This document shows, in pieces, positions 1 through 8,624 of a DNA stretch of 45,973 bases. Position 1 is the stretch's first letter. Each line of letters starts with the position of its first letter. The stretch covers positions 1-45,973 of the forward strand of contig CAVAJR010000020.1 in NCBI GenBank assembly GCA_963589005.1, read 5' to 3'. Origin of the DNA: RGIG5612 sp963589005 (GTDB lineage Bacteria > Bacillota > Clostridia > Lachnospirales > Lachnospiraceae). The notes under the pieces are model-generated. The model was not told where the DNA came from, ran no database searches, and worked only from the letters and a program-made list of their open reading frames with translations. A program made the translations under genes and the position numbers.

Positions 1-68
1 AAATACGGGCTTTTTTTAACTTTTCTTTTCGTTAGGGCTATTCAGTTTTGGAAATCAAGGGTTATCGG

Positions 69-107
69 CCAAGGTCTGCGTAGCAGACGCTGGTCTCATT
101 CTTTTTC
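69..107 (+). terminator. possible terminator of an upstream gene
   Basis: A perfect 6-bp stem (GTCTGC 74-79, GCAGAC 83-88, loop GTA) is flanked by CCA/TGG pairing across a 2x2 mismatch and followed by a T-rich stretch (TCTCATTCTTTTTCG). The window also opens with a T7 run at 11-17 that could be another terminator tail. No coding sequence is seen in 1-249. The upstream gene lies outside the window, so the assignment is tentative. Confidence 0.3.
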
Positions 108-123
108 GTTTAATCAACTTCAT

Positions 124-150
124 TTGAAAATTAACCTAGAATAATATACT
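124..150 (+). promoter_or_regulatory. possible promoter for the secreted small-protein gene
   Basis: TTGAAA (124-129) and TATACT (145-150) resemble sigma-A -35 and -10 boxes, but the 15-bp spacer is short. It lies about 100 nt upstream of the start codon in a very AT-rich stretch, where chance matches are common. Confidence 0.3.
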
Positions 151-249
151 CTATTAAGAGAAAGAATACAATAATGTTTTTTAAAAGTACATAATTGTAT
201 TTCTCCTGGATTTGAAGTGAGTAATAGCAGACAAAGGAGGCGAAACAAC

Positions 250-615
250 ATGAAAACAAAATCGAAAATCATTAGTTTATGTATTCTGTGTGCAGTTATT
301 TTAGCCGGACTTTCAATTACAGCTTCAGCGACATCTTCATATGGCACTTTGCAAAATTCGGTTAGTACAGTAGGAAATTATGCAGTTGATTATGTCTGGT
401 CCAGTGCATTTGAAAATATGCTGGGCATGTATCCCCGAAATTATGACTCGGTGTACGGTTTGAAGGAAGGATATTATGACTATACTACGGGAGTTAGTGC
501 GGGAGTGGCATTTGGACAGTATGTAAACATTGGAAGAGAAAATAGCCATGGACGAGCGGTTATTGAAAACTACGCGAATTGGAACTACGATTCTACTAAA
601 ACAATTTATTATTAA
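250..615 (+). CDS. secreted Tyr-rich, Cys-free small protein (candidate bacteriocin-like)
   Basis: 121 residues. ATG 250 is chosen because AAAGGAGG (233-240) lies just upstream; an in-frame GTG at 217 has no such site. Residues 1-27 look like a Sec signal peptide: basic KTKSK, a hydrophobic core, and an ASA cleavage motif. The predicted mature part is about 94 residues with 14 Tyr, no Cys, and ends IYY. Size, lack of Cys, aromatic C-terminus and an adjacent ABC ATPase plus large permeases recall the lactococcin 972-type arrangement, but I see no firm sequence match. Role unknown: it could be a bacteriocin, signal or cell-surface factor whose export or immunity uses the following ABC genes. 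A terminator-like hairpin follows, so it may be made in excess over the transporter. Confidence 0.75.
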   Translation: MKTKSKIISLCILCAVILAGLSITASATSSYGTLQNSVSTVGNYAVDYVWSSAFENMLGMYPRNYDSVYGLKEGYYDYTTGVSAGVAFGQYVNIGRENSHGRAVIENYANWNYDSTKTIYY

Positions 616-623
616 AGTTAAAC

Positions 624-657
624 GGAGGTGGCTGTAAACGGCCACCTCCAAATGTTT
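624..657 (+). terminator. terminator or attenuator between small-protein gene and ABC operon
   Basis: A perfect 9-bp GC-rich stem (GGAGGTGGC 624-632, GCCACCTCC 641-649) has an 8-nt loop and is followed by AAATGTTTTTA. The T-run starts a few bases after the stem, so termination may be partial. The next gene starts only 40 nt later with no convincing promoter in between, which fits read-through. Confidence 0.65.
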
Positions 658-700
658 TTATGAGGACAAATACTTAGATCATGACAGACAGGAGAATAAA

Positions 701-1396
701 ATGGACGCAATTATAAAAGTAGAAAATGTTACCAAGGAATATAAAACCAAGCATTACACCGTGAAGGCACTGGATAATATCAGCCTGGATATCGAAAGAG
801 GGGAAGTATGCGTACTGATCGGGCGCAGCGGATCAGGCAAATCTACTCTTATGAATGTAGTTGGAGGACTGCTGATACCTGACAGCGGACAGGTCATAAT
901 AGACAGGGAACCGCTGTATGCAGATAAAAGAAATAAATTTGGATATCTGGGAGTAAATGATGCCAAGCGCGCCAGAATACGCAACAGTAAGATAGGATAT
1001 GTACATCAGGAATTAAGCTTGGTAAAAGAACTAAATGTGCTGGAAAATATAAGGCTGCCGTTTGACATTGCAGGGATAAAGTACGATATCGAATACGAAA
1101 AACATATAATAGAATTACTTGCCTTGGAGAGTCGACTAAAATTCTATCCTACACAGTTATCAGGCGGCGAAAAGCAGAGAGCAACCATTGCCAGAGCACT
1201 TATAAGAAAACCTGCAATAATACTTGCAGATGAGCCAAATGGAAATATTGATTCCGAGACAAGTAAGAATCTAATGGAATATGTCAAAAGGACAAACCAG
1301 GAATTTAATCAGACATACCTGATAGTGACTCACGACAGGGCTTGGCTGGATTATGCAAATCGGTCATATGAAATGTTGGATGGAAGATTCATATAA
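701..1396 (+). CDS. ABC transporter ATP-binding protein, LolD/MacB-like
   Basis: 231 residues, the usual size of a single nucleotide-binding subunit. Visible motifs are Walker A GRSGSGKST (near residue 41), a Q-loop with HQELSLV, the ABC signature LSGGEKQR, Walker B IILADEPNG and the H-loop THDRAW. SD AGGAG is at 691-695. It is the ATPase for the two downstream permeases and groups with the MacB/LolD/FtsE type that drives mechanotransmission or peptide and antibiotic efflux or resistance, rather than classic importers. One ATPase must serve two permeases. Substrate unknown; the secreted protein encoded just upstream is the obvious candidate. Confidence 0.9.
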   Translation: MDAIIKVENVTKEYKTKHYTVKALDNISLDIERGEVCVLIGRSGSGKSTLMNVVGGLLIPDSGQVIIDREPLYADKRNKFGYLGVNDAKRARIRNSKIGYVHQELSLVKELNVLENIRLPFDIAGIKYDIEYEKHIIELLALESRLKFYPTQLSGGEKQRATIARALIRKPAIILADEPNGNIDSETSKNLMEYVKRTNQEFNQTYLIVTHDRAWLDYANRSYEMLDGRFI

Positions 1397-1436
1397 CAAC
1401 CGTGAACAGAATTATTGTTCATGAAGGGAGCGTCCG

Positions 1437-4016
1437 ATGAGAGAAAACACCGCTGGCCTTGTGAAGGCTGTTATAAAAAGCATATTTCATCATAATCCAT
1501 CAGCATTGATGATAATCATAAGCATATCTATATTTATGATCATGCCGACGGTAATGCTAAATACATCCCGGAGCTTACTGAATTCAGTGGCAGATTCTGT
1601 CATAAAAGTCTATGGTCGGTTCGACTATATATATTATGCGAATATGGATTTGCTCACAGAGAAGGAAGAAAGAAATATTCAATTTATGGAAGAACATTCA
1701 TATATTGGCAAAATATATGTGGCAGGGACGATTGGCATTGATAATGCAATCTTGCATGCTGGATATATGGATAATGCTGCAATGCAAATGTCCGGAATAA
1801 GTCTGACTTCGGGACGATGGCCACAAAAATCCGGTGAGATAGCAGTAACGGAGTCGGCGATGCAATATATAGAAAGTATAGAACAGCAGCTGCAATTGGA
1901 AATGCCGATAGAAGTGGTAGGTATTGTATCTGATTACGGGCGGTTATGGCCGAGAGGCAAGACTCAAAATGATATGCAGCTGGATAACTTGGATGTGTTT
2001 ATGACAGAGTCGGATATGGAGCTGCTTAAGGGAAAGACAGGGTTGAATTATATTATCTATCTGATAGAGGATGATGCATCGTTTGCACCTATAGATAATA
2101 TGTATGAAAATTATAACTGGAGAAATGTTAAGCTGCAGAACGGTTCCTTCGATACACCACAGAGTTTCATGACCATATCCGGAATTGTCTGCGCCTTCCT
2201 TCTTATTGGCACAATGATATTCTTTAATGGTGCGATCATCAGACGATATCACACGATATGGATGCTGGGCACAGAAATAAAAAGATTAAGGGGAATATAT
2301 AATATTGAGTTGGGAGTATATGTTCTGATAGGAAATGCTGTTGGTACATTGTTGGGAATGATAGGGACTGCATTGGCAATAGACAGTTTATCTGTAAGCC
2401 TGGGGAAGGATATTCCCTTATTCATAGATGCAATGAACATTTTCGGAATGTTCTTTATAAATATACTTATTGTTTACGTTCTTGGAAATCTTATGTTCAG
2501 GCTCAAGGTTAATGAAAAGAAGAACAGACGATTTCATCATCAGGCACGGAAAACAGGTTTTATTCGTCTGGTCTTTCTTGAATATAGGGTCATGCCTAAG
2601 AACTTCGTACTTGCTCTGATGGTTATTATGATGTCGATATTCTTCATATCATATATCAACAATTATGCAGAAGAGCTGGGTCAGGCCACCGCCTATGCAG
2701 GAGGATATGCAGGAGAGATGCCAATGGATTATGATTTTGAGCTGTTGGCACAAAGTCTCGGATTTGCTGGGGCAAAGGACGACGATTTATGCTATTTGAA
2801 CACATATGAAAAAAATGGAATACCAGATGAAGAAATGAAAATATTTGAAGATATCGTTGGGATAAAAAGTATCAATGGCTATAAGATGACTGACAAAATA
2901 CTGATTTTGAAGGATGCAGAAAAGTTCGATACATATTTGGATATATCCGATATGCATCTTGATGGAAAATACACGATTAAAGGAGTGAGGGGAGGAGAAA
3001 TTTATGTAAAGGGAAGTGATGAGTTGATGCGACTTATAGGATATGAGGAAAATACTGCAATTCAAACGGAGATATTGGGTTTGCCGGATAGCGACATTGT
3101 GCTGATGAATGAATATGTGCATGAAGGATATATAGATGTAGGCAAGGTAAAGTCAGGAGAAGAAATTATTTTAATCATGCCTTCATATATTTATGAAGAA
3201 TGGGGAAGTGGGAAAAAGAAAACGTATGGGTTGAAGTTTGCCAACTATGATGATGAAAATGCGGTTAATGACACATTATTTCATGTAGGCGATGAGATAA
3301 CATTATCGGAGTATAGGGTGCTTGTAAACATGAATGCGGGAATAAGCGAAAGCGAGGTACCGGTGCTGATCAAACGAAATGACATTGTTACTAAGATAGG
3401 GGCAATAATAAGATGTAACGCAGCTTGGTTTGATCGGGCATTTGAAACAGGAATTATAATTCCTACTTACAGAATTATTACCTCAAATGATGCATTTAAT
3501 ATTTTTAACATTGATGCAACATATACGAGGGTAAGGATTTACGCAGAAGAAAATGCAGATACTGACAGTATACGGATAGAACTGAATAATATCACAGACA
3601 AATACCCGCTGATGAAGGTACGGGACATAACATCGCAGCTGGTGAATTATCATGAACTAAATAGCCTAGTGTCCATGACCTGTAATCTGCTGAAATATTT
3701 GGTAATGATATTCGGATGCATTAATGTGGTGCTGCTGATGCTGTCCAAGACCAGGTCGAATATCAGTAATTACAGGATATACTGGATAAACGGTATGTGC
3801 CTGCACGAGATAATTCTTATATTTGTGTTGCAGATGATATTTATGATAGTTGTATCCCTTACGGCACTGTGCATGCTGTGCCAGATTATAACAGGCAATC
3901 TGGATATATTTGCGCAACCGGATAGTTTGAATATGACGGCATGGTATCTGCTGGCGATATTTGTATTTGGCATAATAAGTTCGGGGGTGATAGTTATTGG
4001 AAAATTAACAGTTTAA
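1437..4016 (+). CDS. FtsX/MacB-type ABC permease, copy 1
   Basis: 859 residues. One membrane segment lies near residues 22-41, followed by an extracytoplasmic domain (about 45-240). Three segments (about 245-360) and a fifth (about 388-406) follow, then a second large extracytoplasmic domain (about 410-740) and three C-terminal segments. Eight segments in a 4+4 pattern with two big outer loops fit the FtsX-fold permeases of peptide-resistance or bacteriocin-immunity transporters. SD GGGAG lies about 8 nt before the ATG. The next gene encodes a colinear paralogue of identical length. The large outer domains suggest it senses or handles an extracellular ligand; the substrate is not shown by the sequence. 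Confidence 0.85.
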   Translation: MRENTAGLVKAVIKSIFHHNPSALMIIISISIFMIMPTVMLNTSRSLLNSVADSVIKVYGRFDYIYYANMDLLTEKEERNIQFMEEHSYIGKIYVAGTIGIDNAILHAGYMDNAAMQMSGISLTSGRWPQKSGEIAVTESAMQYIESIEQQLQLEMPIEVVGIVSDYGRLWPRGKTQNDMQLDNLDVFMTESDMELLKGKTGLNYIIYLIEDDASFAPIDNMYENYNWRNVKLQNGSFDTPQSFMTISGIVCAFLLIGTMIFFNGAIIRRYHTIWMLGTEIKRLRGIYNIELGVYVLIGNAVGTLLGMIGTALAIDSLSVSLGKDIPLFIDAMNIFGMFFINILIVYVLGNLMFRLKVNEKKNRRFHHQARKTGFIRLVFLEYRVMPKNFVLALMVIMMSIFFISYINNYAEELGQATAYAGGYAGEMPMDYDFELLAQSLGFAGAKDDDLCYLNTYEKNGIPDEEMKIFEDIVGIKSINGYKMTDKILILKDAEKFDTYLDISDMHLDGKYTIKGVRGGEIYVKGSDELMRLIGYEENTAIQTEILGLPDSDIVLMNEYVHEGYIDVGKVKSGEEIILIMPSYIYEEWGSGKKKTYGLKFANYDDENAVNDTLFHVGDEITLSEYRVLVNMNAGISESEVPVLIKRNDIVTKIGAIIRCNAAWFDRAFETGIIIPTYRIITSNDAFNIFNIDATYTRVRIYAEENADTDSIRIELNNITDKYPLMKVRDITSQLVNYHELNSLVSMTCNLLKYLVMIFGCINVVLLMLSKTRSNISNYRIYWINGMCLHEIILIFVLQMIFMIVVSLTALCMLCQIITGNLDIFAQPDSLNMTAWYLLAIFVFGIISSGVIVIGKLTV

Positions 4017-4049
4017 GGTAGCGAAATTTTGATGTGAAAGGAGCAGCCG

Positions 4050-6629
4050 ATGAGAGAAAATACCGCTGGCCTTGTGAAGGCTGTTATAAAAAGCATATTT
4101 CATCATAATCCATCAGCATTGATGATAATCATAAGCATATCTGTATTTATGATCATGCCAACGGTAATGCTAAATACTTCCAGGAGCTTACTGAACTCAG
4201 TGGCAGATTCTGTCATAAAAGTCTATGGTCGGTTCGACTATATATATTATACGAATGCGGATGTACTTACAGAGAGGGAAGAAAGAGATATTAAATCCAG
4301 AGAAAAACATTCATATACTGGCAAACTATATATAGCGGGGACGGTTGGTATTAGTAATGTGATCCTGCATGCGGGGTATATGGATAGTGCGGCGCGATAT
4401 TTAACAGGGCTTGGTTTAACTTCGGGGCGGTGGCCGCAAAAATCCGGTGAGATAGCAGCAACGGAGTCGGCGATGCAATATATAGAAAGTATAGAACAGC
4501 AGTTGCAACTGGAAATGCCGATAGAAGTGGTAGGTATTGTATCTGATTACGGGCGGTTATGGCCGAGAGGCAAGACTCAAAATGATATGCAGCTGGATAA
4601 CTTGGATGTGTTTATGACAGAGTCGGATATGGAGCTGCTTAAGGGAAAGACAGGGTTGAATTATATTATCTATCTGATAGAGGATGATGCATCGTTTGCA
4701 CCTATAGATAATATGTATGAAAATTATAACTGGAGAAATGTTAAGCTGCAGAACGGTTCCTTCGATACACCACAGAGTTTCATGACCATATCCGGAATTG
4801 TCTGCGCCTTCCTTCTTATTGGCACAATGATATTCTTTAACGGTGCGATCATCAGACGATATCATACGATATGGATGCTGGGCACGGAAATAAAAAGATT
4901 AAGGGGAATATATAATATTGAGCTGGCTGTGTATGTTTTGATAGGAAATATAGCAGGCGTTTTGTTAGGGACGATAGGGACTGCACTGGCAATAGACAGT
5001 TTATCCGTAAGCCTGGGGAAGGATATTCCTTTATTTATTGACGCAATGAATATCCTTGAAATGATCTTCATAAACATGCTGATTGTTTATGCTCTGGGAA
5101 ATCTCATGTTCAGACTCAAGGTTGATGAAAAGATGACCAGACGATTTCATCATCAGGCATGGAAAACAGGTTTTATTCGTCTGGTCTTTCTTGAATATAG
5201 GGTCATGCCTAAGAACTTCGTACTTGCTCTGATGGTTATTATGATGTCGATATTCTTCATATCATATATCAACAATTATGCAGAAGAGCTGGGTCAGGCC
5301 ACCGCCTATGCAGGAGGATATGCAGGAGAGATGCCAATGGATTATGATTTTGAGCTGTTGGCACAAAGTCTCGGATTTGCTGGGGCAAAGGACGACGATT
5401 TATGCTATTTGAACACATATGAAAAAAATGGAATACCAGATGAAGAAATGAAAATATTTGAAGATATCGTTGGCGTAAAAAGCTTCAATGGCTATAAGAT
5501 GACTGACAAAATGCTGATTTTGAAGGATGCGGACAGGTTTGACACGTATCTTGATATTTCTGACGCGCGTTTGGACGGGCGATATAGCATAAAAAAATTA
5601 AAGGGCGGAGAAAATTTTGTAAAAGGTCATGACGAATTGCTAAAACTTGTTGGATATGAAGAAAATACTATGATACAAACGGAAATACTGGGATTGACGG
5701 ATGGTGACCTTATGTTGATGGATGAATATATAACAGAGGGAAATATAGATGTTGATAAAATTAAGTCAGGAGAAGAAGTTATTTTAATTGTGCCTTCATA
5801 TATTTATGAGGAATGGGGAACCGGAAAAAAGAAAACATATGGTCTGAAATTTGCTCATTATACTGATGAAAATGCAGTTAATGACACATTATTTCATGTA
5901 GGCGATGAGATAACATTATCGGAATATAGGGTGCTTGTAAACATGAATGCGGGAATAAGCGAAAGTGAAGTGTCGGAACTTATCGAACGAAATGATTTTA
6001 ATGTTAGAATTGGTGCGATGATAAGAAGTTATGCTGCCTGGTTCGATAAGATGCCGGAAACTGATTTCATGATACCGACTTACAGAATTATCACATCAAA
6101 TGTTGCATTTAATATTTTCAACATTGATGCAACATATACGAGGGTAAGGATTTATGCGGAAGAAAATGCAGACACTGACAGTATACGGATAGAACTGAAT
6201 AATATCACAGACAAATATCCGCTGATGATAGTGCGAGACATAACACCGCAGCTGGTGAATTATCATGAACTAAATAGCCTGGTGTCCATGACCTGTAATC
6301 TGCTGAAATATTTGGTAATGATATTCGGATGCATTAATGTGGTGCTGCTGATGCTGTCCAAGACCAGGTCGAATATCAGTAATTACAGGATATACTGGAT
6401 AAACGGTATGTGCCTGCACGAGATAATTCTTATATTTGTGTTGCAGATGATATTTATGATAGTTGTATCCCTTACGGCATTGTGCCTGCTGTGCCAGATT
6501 ATAACAGGCAATCTGGATATATTTGCCCAACAGGATAATCTAAATATGACGGCATGGTACCTGCTGATAGTATTTGTGTGCAGCATAATAAGTTCGGGAG
6601 TGACGGCTGTCAGAGAACTGGCAAGATAA
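4050..6629 (+). CDS. FtsX/MacB-type ABC permease, copy 2 (tandem paralogue)
   Basis: 859 residues, exactly the length of copy 1, with a constant offset of 2613 nt and no indels. Identity is mosaic. Residues about 68-122, 290-365 and 476-600 differ substantially, while about 124-285 and 372-475 are nearly or fully identical even at synonymous sites. The gene follows copy 1 by 33 nt and has its own SD (AAAGGAG). The topology is the same: eight membrane segments and two large outer domains. The pair could form a heterodimer with the single ATPase, or two homodimers of differing specificity. The sharp identity boundaries point to gene conversion after duplication. Confidence 0.85.
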   Translation: MRENTAGLVKAVIKSIFHHNPSALMIIISISVFMIMPTVMLNTSRSLLNSVADSVIKVYGRFDYIYYTNADVLTEREERDIKSREKHSYTGKLYIAGTVGISNVILHAGYMDSAARYLTGLGLTSGRWPQKSGEIAATESAMQYIESIEQQLQLEMPIEVVGIVSDYGRLWPRGKTQNDMQLDNLDVFMTESDMELLKGKTGLNYIIYLIEDDASFAPIDNMYENYNWRNVKLQNGSFDTPQSFMTISGIVCAFLLIGTMIFFNGAIIRRYHTIWMLGTEIKRLRGIYNIELAVYVLIGNIAGVLLGTIGTALAIDSLSVSLGKDIPLFIDAMNILEMIFINMLIVYALGNLMFRLKVDEKMTRRFHHQAWKTGFIRLVFLEYRVMPKNFVLALMVIMMSIFFISYINNYAEELGQATAYAGGYAGEMPMDYDFELLAQSLGFAGAKDDDLCYLNTYEKNGIPDEEMKIFEDIVGVKSFNGYKMTDKMLILKDADRFDTYLDISDARLDGRYSIKKLKGGENFVKGHDELLKLVGYEENTMIQTEILGLTDGDLMLMDEYITEGNIDVDKIKSGEEVILIVPSYIYEEWGTGKKKTYGLKFAHYTDENAVNDTLFHVGDEITLSEYRVLVNMNAGISESEVSELIERNDFNVRIGAMIRSYAAWFDKMPETDFMIPTYRIITSNVAFNIFNIDATYTRVRIYAEENADTDSIRIELNNITDKYPLMIVRDITPQLVNYHELNSLVSMTCNLLKYLVMIFGCINVVLLMLSKTRSNISNYRIYWINGMCLHEIILIFVLQMIFMIVVSLTALCLLCQIITGNLDIFAQQDNLNMTAWYLLIVFVCSIISSGVTAVRELAR

Positions 6630-6679
6630 GATTGCCGGAAAATTTATCCATTGCAAAAAAAGTGATCTACGATATAATT

Positions 6680-6723
6680 CAGTGGTGGCTGGTATATGAT
6701 ATATGCCTGAAACCACTGTTTTT
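6680..6723 (+). terminator. terminator of the ABC permease operon
   Basis: CAGTGGT (6680-6686) pairs with ACCACTG (6712-6718). The 25-nt interior can form a small GGC/GCC sub-stem, and a T5 run (6719-6723) follows. It lies 50 nt after the second permease stop, so it closes the accessory locus. Confidence 0.65.
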
Positions 6724-6834
6724 ACATATTGGAGCGGCAAATATTCGGGACAAGGGCAAGCTTCACTCAATGATCTTATAAGAAAAACTGAGGGAAGGTG
6801 CAGTGCTGAATATTGCAAGATAACATTATAAAAA

Positions 6835-6854
6835 CAGGCAGAAAACGCTGCCTG
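6835..6854 (+). promoter_or_regulatory. small hairpin before the aminopeptidase gene
   Basis: CAGGCAG (6835-6841) and CTGCCTG (6848-6854) form a perfect 7-bp stem with a 6-nt loop, seven bases before the SD AAAGGA (6861-6866). There is no T-run, so it is not a terminator; it might affect translation. Otherwise 6724-6871 shows nothing clear. Confidence 0.3.
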
Positions 6855-6871
6855 CTGCAGAAAGGACAAGT

Positions 6872-8272
6872 ATGGCTGAGAAAAAGAAAAATGAATTAAA
6901 AGAGAAACTCTTTTATAATCCGGGTAACGGATATGATAAGTTGACTGCTGATGAAGAGAAGAAGATGAATGAATATTGCGAGGATTACAAGGATTTCCTG
7001 GATCATTGCAAGACAGAGAGACTCTGCGTCGAATATTGCATAGAACTTGCACAGAAAAGGGGCTTCAAGGAGTACAAGTTCGGGCAGGAGATTAAGACAG
7101 GAGACAAACTCTACTATAATAATAGAGGAAAGTCTATCATGTTCGCCGTAGTAGGAAGTGAGAAGTTAGACCAGGGTATCAACCTTACTGCAGCTCACAC
7201 AGATGCTCCGAGACTTGACCTTAAGCCAAATCCATTGTATGAAGAGGCAGAAATGGCTTATCTTAAAACCCATCATTATGGCGGCATCAGAAAATATCAG
7301 TGGGTTTCACGCCCGCTTGAACTGCATGGCGTTATAATCTTAAGGAATGGTGAGTCAGTTAAGGTTAACATCGGTGCAGATGAAAATGATCCGCAGTTTA
7401 TTATAGAAGACCTTCTTCCGCATCTTAAGAAGGCAACCGACAGCAAGCCTATTGATCAGGCAGTACCATCAGAGATCTTAAACGTTCTGGTTGGCTCTCG
7501 TCCGCTGGGTGATTCTGAAGAATCTGACAGAGTAAAAATGGGAATAATGAAGATCCTGAACGAGAAATATGGCATCGAAGAAGAGGACTTCATCTCAGCT
7601 GAACTTGAAGTTGTTCCTGCAGGCAAGGCTAAGGATATAGGATTTGACAGAAGCCTCATAGCAGCATATGGACATGATGACAGAGTATGCGCATATGCAG
7701 AGATGATAGGACTTTTTGATGCTGAGAATATCAAGAAGACTGGCGTATGCATTTTTGCTGATAAGGAAGAGATCGGTTCTGTCGGCGTAACAGGCATGAT
7801 CAGTGAGGCGTTTGAGTGGTTTATCGGTGACCTGTGCAAGGCTCAGGGCGTAGATATCAGAGACTGCTTTGCTCATTCCTTCTGCGTAAGTGCGGATGTT
7901 ACAGCTGCATATGATCCGAATTATGCTGAGGCATTTGAGATCCGCAATGATTCTAAGATCAATCATGGTGTAGCCTTCTGCAAATATACGGGACATGGCG
8001 GCAAGTCAGGCGCATCTGATGCATCTGCTGAGACGGTAGGCAAGCTCAGAAAGCTGATGAATGACAATGGCGTTGTTTGGCAGATGACCCAGATGGGCAA
8101 GAATGACAACGGCGGCGGCGGAACAGTTGCTCTTGATATGGCAAACAGAAATATCGAAACAATTGACGCAGGCGTACCTGTTTTGAGTATGCACGCACCA
8201 TTTGAAACAGTTGCCAAATTCGACTGCTACATGACATATAAATGCATGAGAGTTGTATTTGAACAGGCATAA
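6872..8272 (+). CDS. M18-family zinc aminopeptidase
   Basis: 466 residues, a normal length for peptidase family M18 (aspartyl aminopeptidase / aminopeptidase I). Family landmarks are visible: AAHTDAPRLDLKPNP with the first metal-ligand His, GHDDRVCAYAEMIG with the bridging Asp, FADKEEIGSVGVTGM with the catalytic Glu pair, and the C-terminal SMHAPFETV with a late metal-ligand His. It is cytosolic (no signal peptide) and removes N-terminal residues from peptides during peptide turnover. It is flanked by terminators on both sides, so it is probably monocistronic. The exact residue preference cannot be read from the sequence. Confidence 0.9.
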   Translation: MAEKKKNELKEKLFYNPGNGYDKLTADEEKKMNEYCEDYKDFLDHCKTERLCVEYCIELAQKRGFKEYKFGQEIKTGDKLYYNNRGKSIMFAVVGSEKLDQGINLTAAHTDAPRLDLKPNPLYEEAEMAYLKTHHYGGIRKYQWVSRPLELHGVIILRNGESVKVNIGADENDPQFIIEDLLPHLKKATDSKPIDQAVPSEILNVLVGSRPLGDSEESDRVKMGIMKILNEKYGIEEEDFISAELEVVPAGKAKDIGFDRSLIAAYGHDDRVCAYAEMIGLFDAENIKKTGVCIFADKEEIGSVGVTGMISEAFEWFIGDLCKAQGVDIRDCFAHSFCVSADVTAAYDPNYAEAFEIRNDSKINHGVAFCKYTGHGGKSGASDASAETVGKLRKLMNDNGVVWQMTQMGKNDNGGGGTVALDMANRNIETIDAGVPVLSMHAPFETVAKFDCYMTYKCMRVVFEQA

Positions 8273-8280
8273 TGAAGAAC

Positions 8281-8312
8281 AAAAGTCCCTGCAAAAATTT
8301 GCAGGGACTTTT
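8281..8312. terminator. strong palindromic terminator after the aminopeptidase
   Basis: A perfect 15-bp inverted repeat (8281-8295 and 8298-8312, core AGTCCCTGC/GCAGGGACT) with a 2-base centre is bounded by A4 and T4, so it could act on either strand. It begins 8 nt after the aminopeptidase stop. Confidence 0.9.
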
Positions 8313-8323
8313 AAATAAAGTGC

Positions 8324-8352
8324 TTGCAATTGGCGAAAAATTATAGTATTCT
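8324..8352 (+). promoter_or_regulatory. candidate promoter of the S10 operon
   Basis: TTGCAA (8324-8329) and TATTCT (8347-8352) have an ideal 17-bp spacer and each match the consensus at 4 of 6 positions. The site lies immediately after the preceding terminator, where the ribosomal-protein operon needs a promoter. It implies an mRNA leader of about 330 nt. Confidence 0.5.
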
Positions 8353-8359
8353 ACCTTGG

Positions 8360-8624
8360 CTGTGATGTGATAGCGGTGAAGTGGGAAGTTGCTGCAGTTA
8401 AGCAGGTAATTCCGCGGAGCGAATGCCAGACAGATCTGGCACACATCGGTACACCTTACGCCCGTCGATTGAGACGGAAACACCGTGAGGTCAGCATAAC
8501 AAGAACCAGCCGGTTTTGATTTGGATTGACGGATCTGCCGGAACACCGACGACGGGGCAGTGCCTACGAGCGGGAATGGCTGGCTGATCATAGGGACAGA
8601 TTGGCATACTATGCCAATTTTCTT
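8360..8624 (+). promoter_or_regulatory. structured S10-operon leader RNA with terminator-like hairpin
   Basis: There is no coding sequence here; several helices can be drawn. GCCAGA/TCTGGC lies near 8430-8445, and CGTC/GACG at 8463-8476. A long-range CCAGCC (8506-8511) pairs with GGCTGG (8578-8583), enclosing CTGCC (8535-8539)/GGCAG (8556-8560). ATTGGCAT (8600-8607) pairs with ATGCCAAT (8611-8618) and is followed by TTTCTT, a terminator-like hairpin 70 nt before rpsJ. Autoregulation of S10 operons through their leader (by L4) is known in enterobacteria, and I recall a clostridial S10 leader motif described in the literature; whether this RNA matches it is unchecked. Confidence 0.55.

Larger units (their letters stand above)
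1437..6629 (+). repeat. tandem duplication of a 2.6-kb permease gene
   Basis: Two direct repeats (1437-4016 and 4050-6629) are offset by 2613 nt. By eye, 1892-2229 matches 4505-4842, and about 2553-2850 matches 5166-5463, essentially without differences, while the flanking segments have many. The repeats include the bases just before each ATG (GAGCgtCCGATG versus GAGCagCCGATG). Confidence 0.9.

Noticed and set aside
217..249. GTG 217 as the start of the secreted protein
   Set aside because: It would put a charged Ser/Arg/Asn tail before the signal peptide and place the AAAGGAGG site inside the gene.
4557..4865. Nearly identical 102-residue minus-strand open frames in both permease copies (also 1944-2252)
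   Set aside because: Their similarity only reflects the duplicated coding DNA on the other strand; there is no independent evidence for translation.
1437..6629. Permeases as MmpL/RND or MFS exporters
   Set aside because: Segment number, the two large outer loops and the adjacent LolD-type ATPase fit FtsX/MacB-type ABC permeases; no RND or MFS signature is visible.
6554..6781. 75-residue open frame overlapping the end of permease copy 2
   Set aside because: No SD, overlaps the permease and runs through the terminator at 6680-6723.
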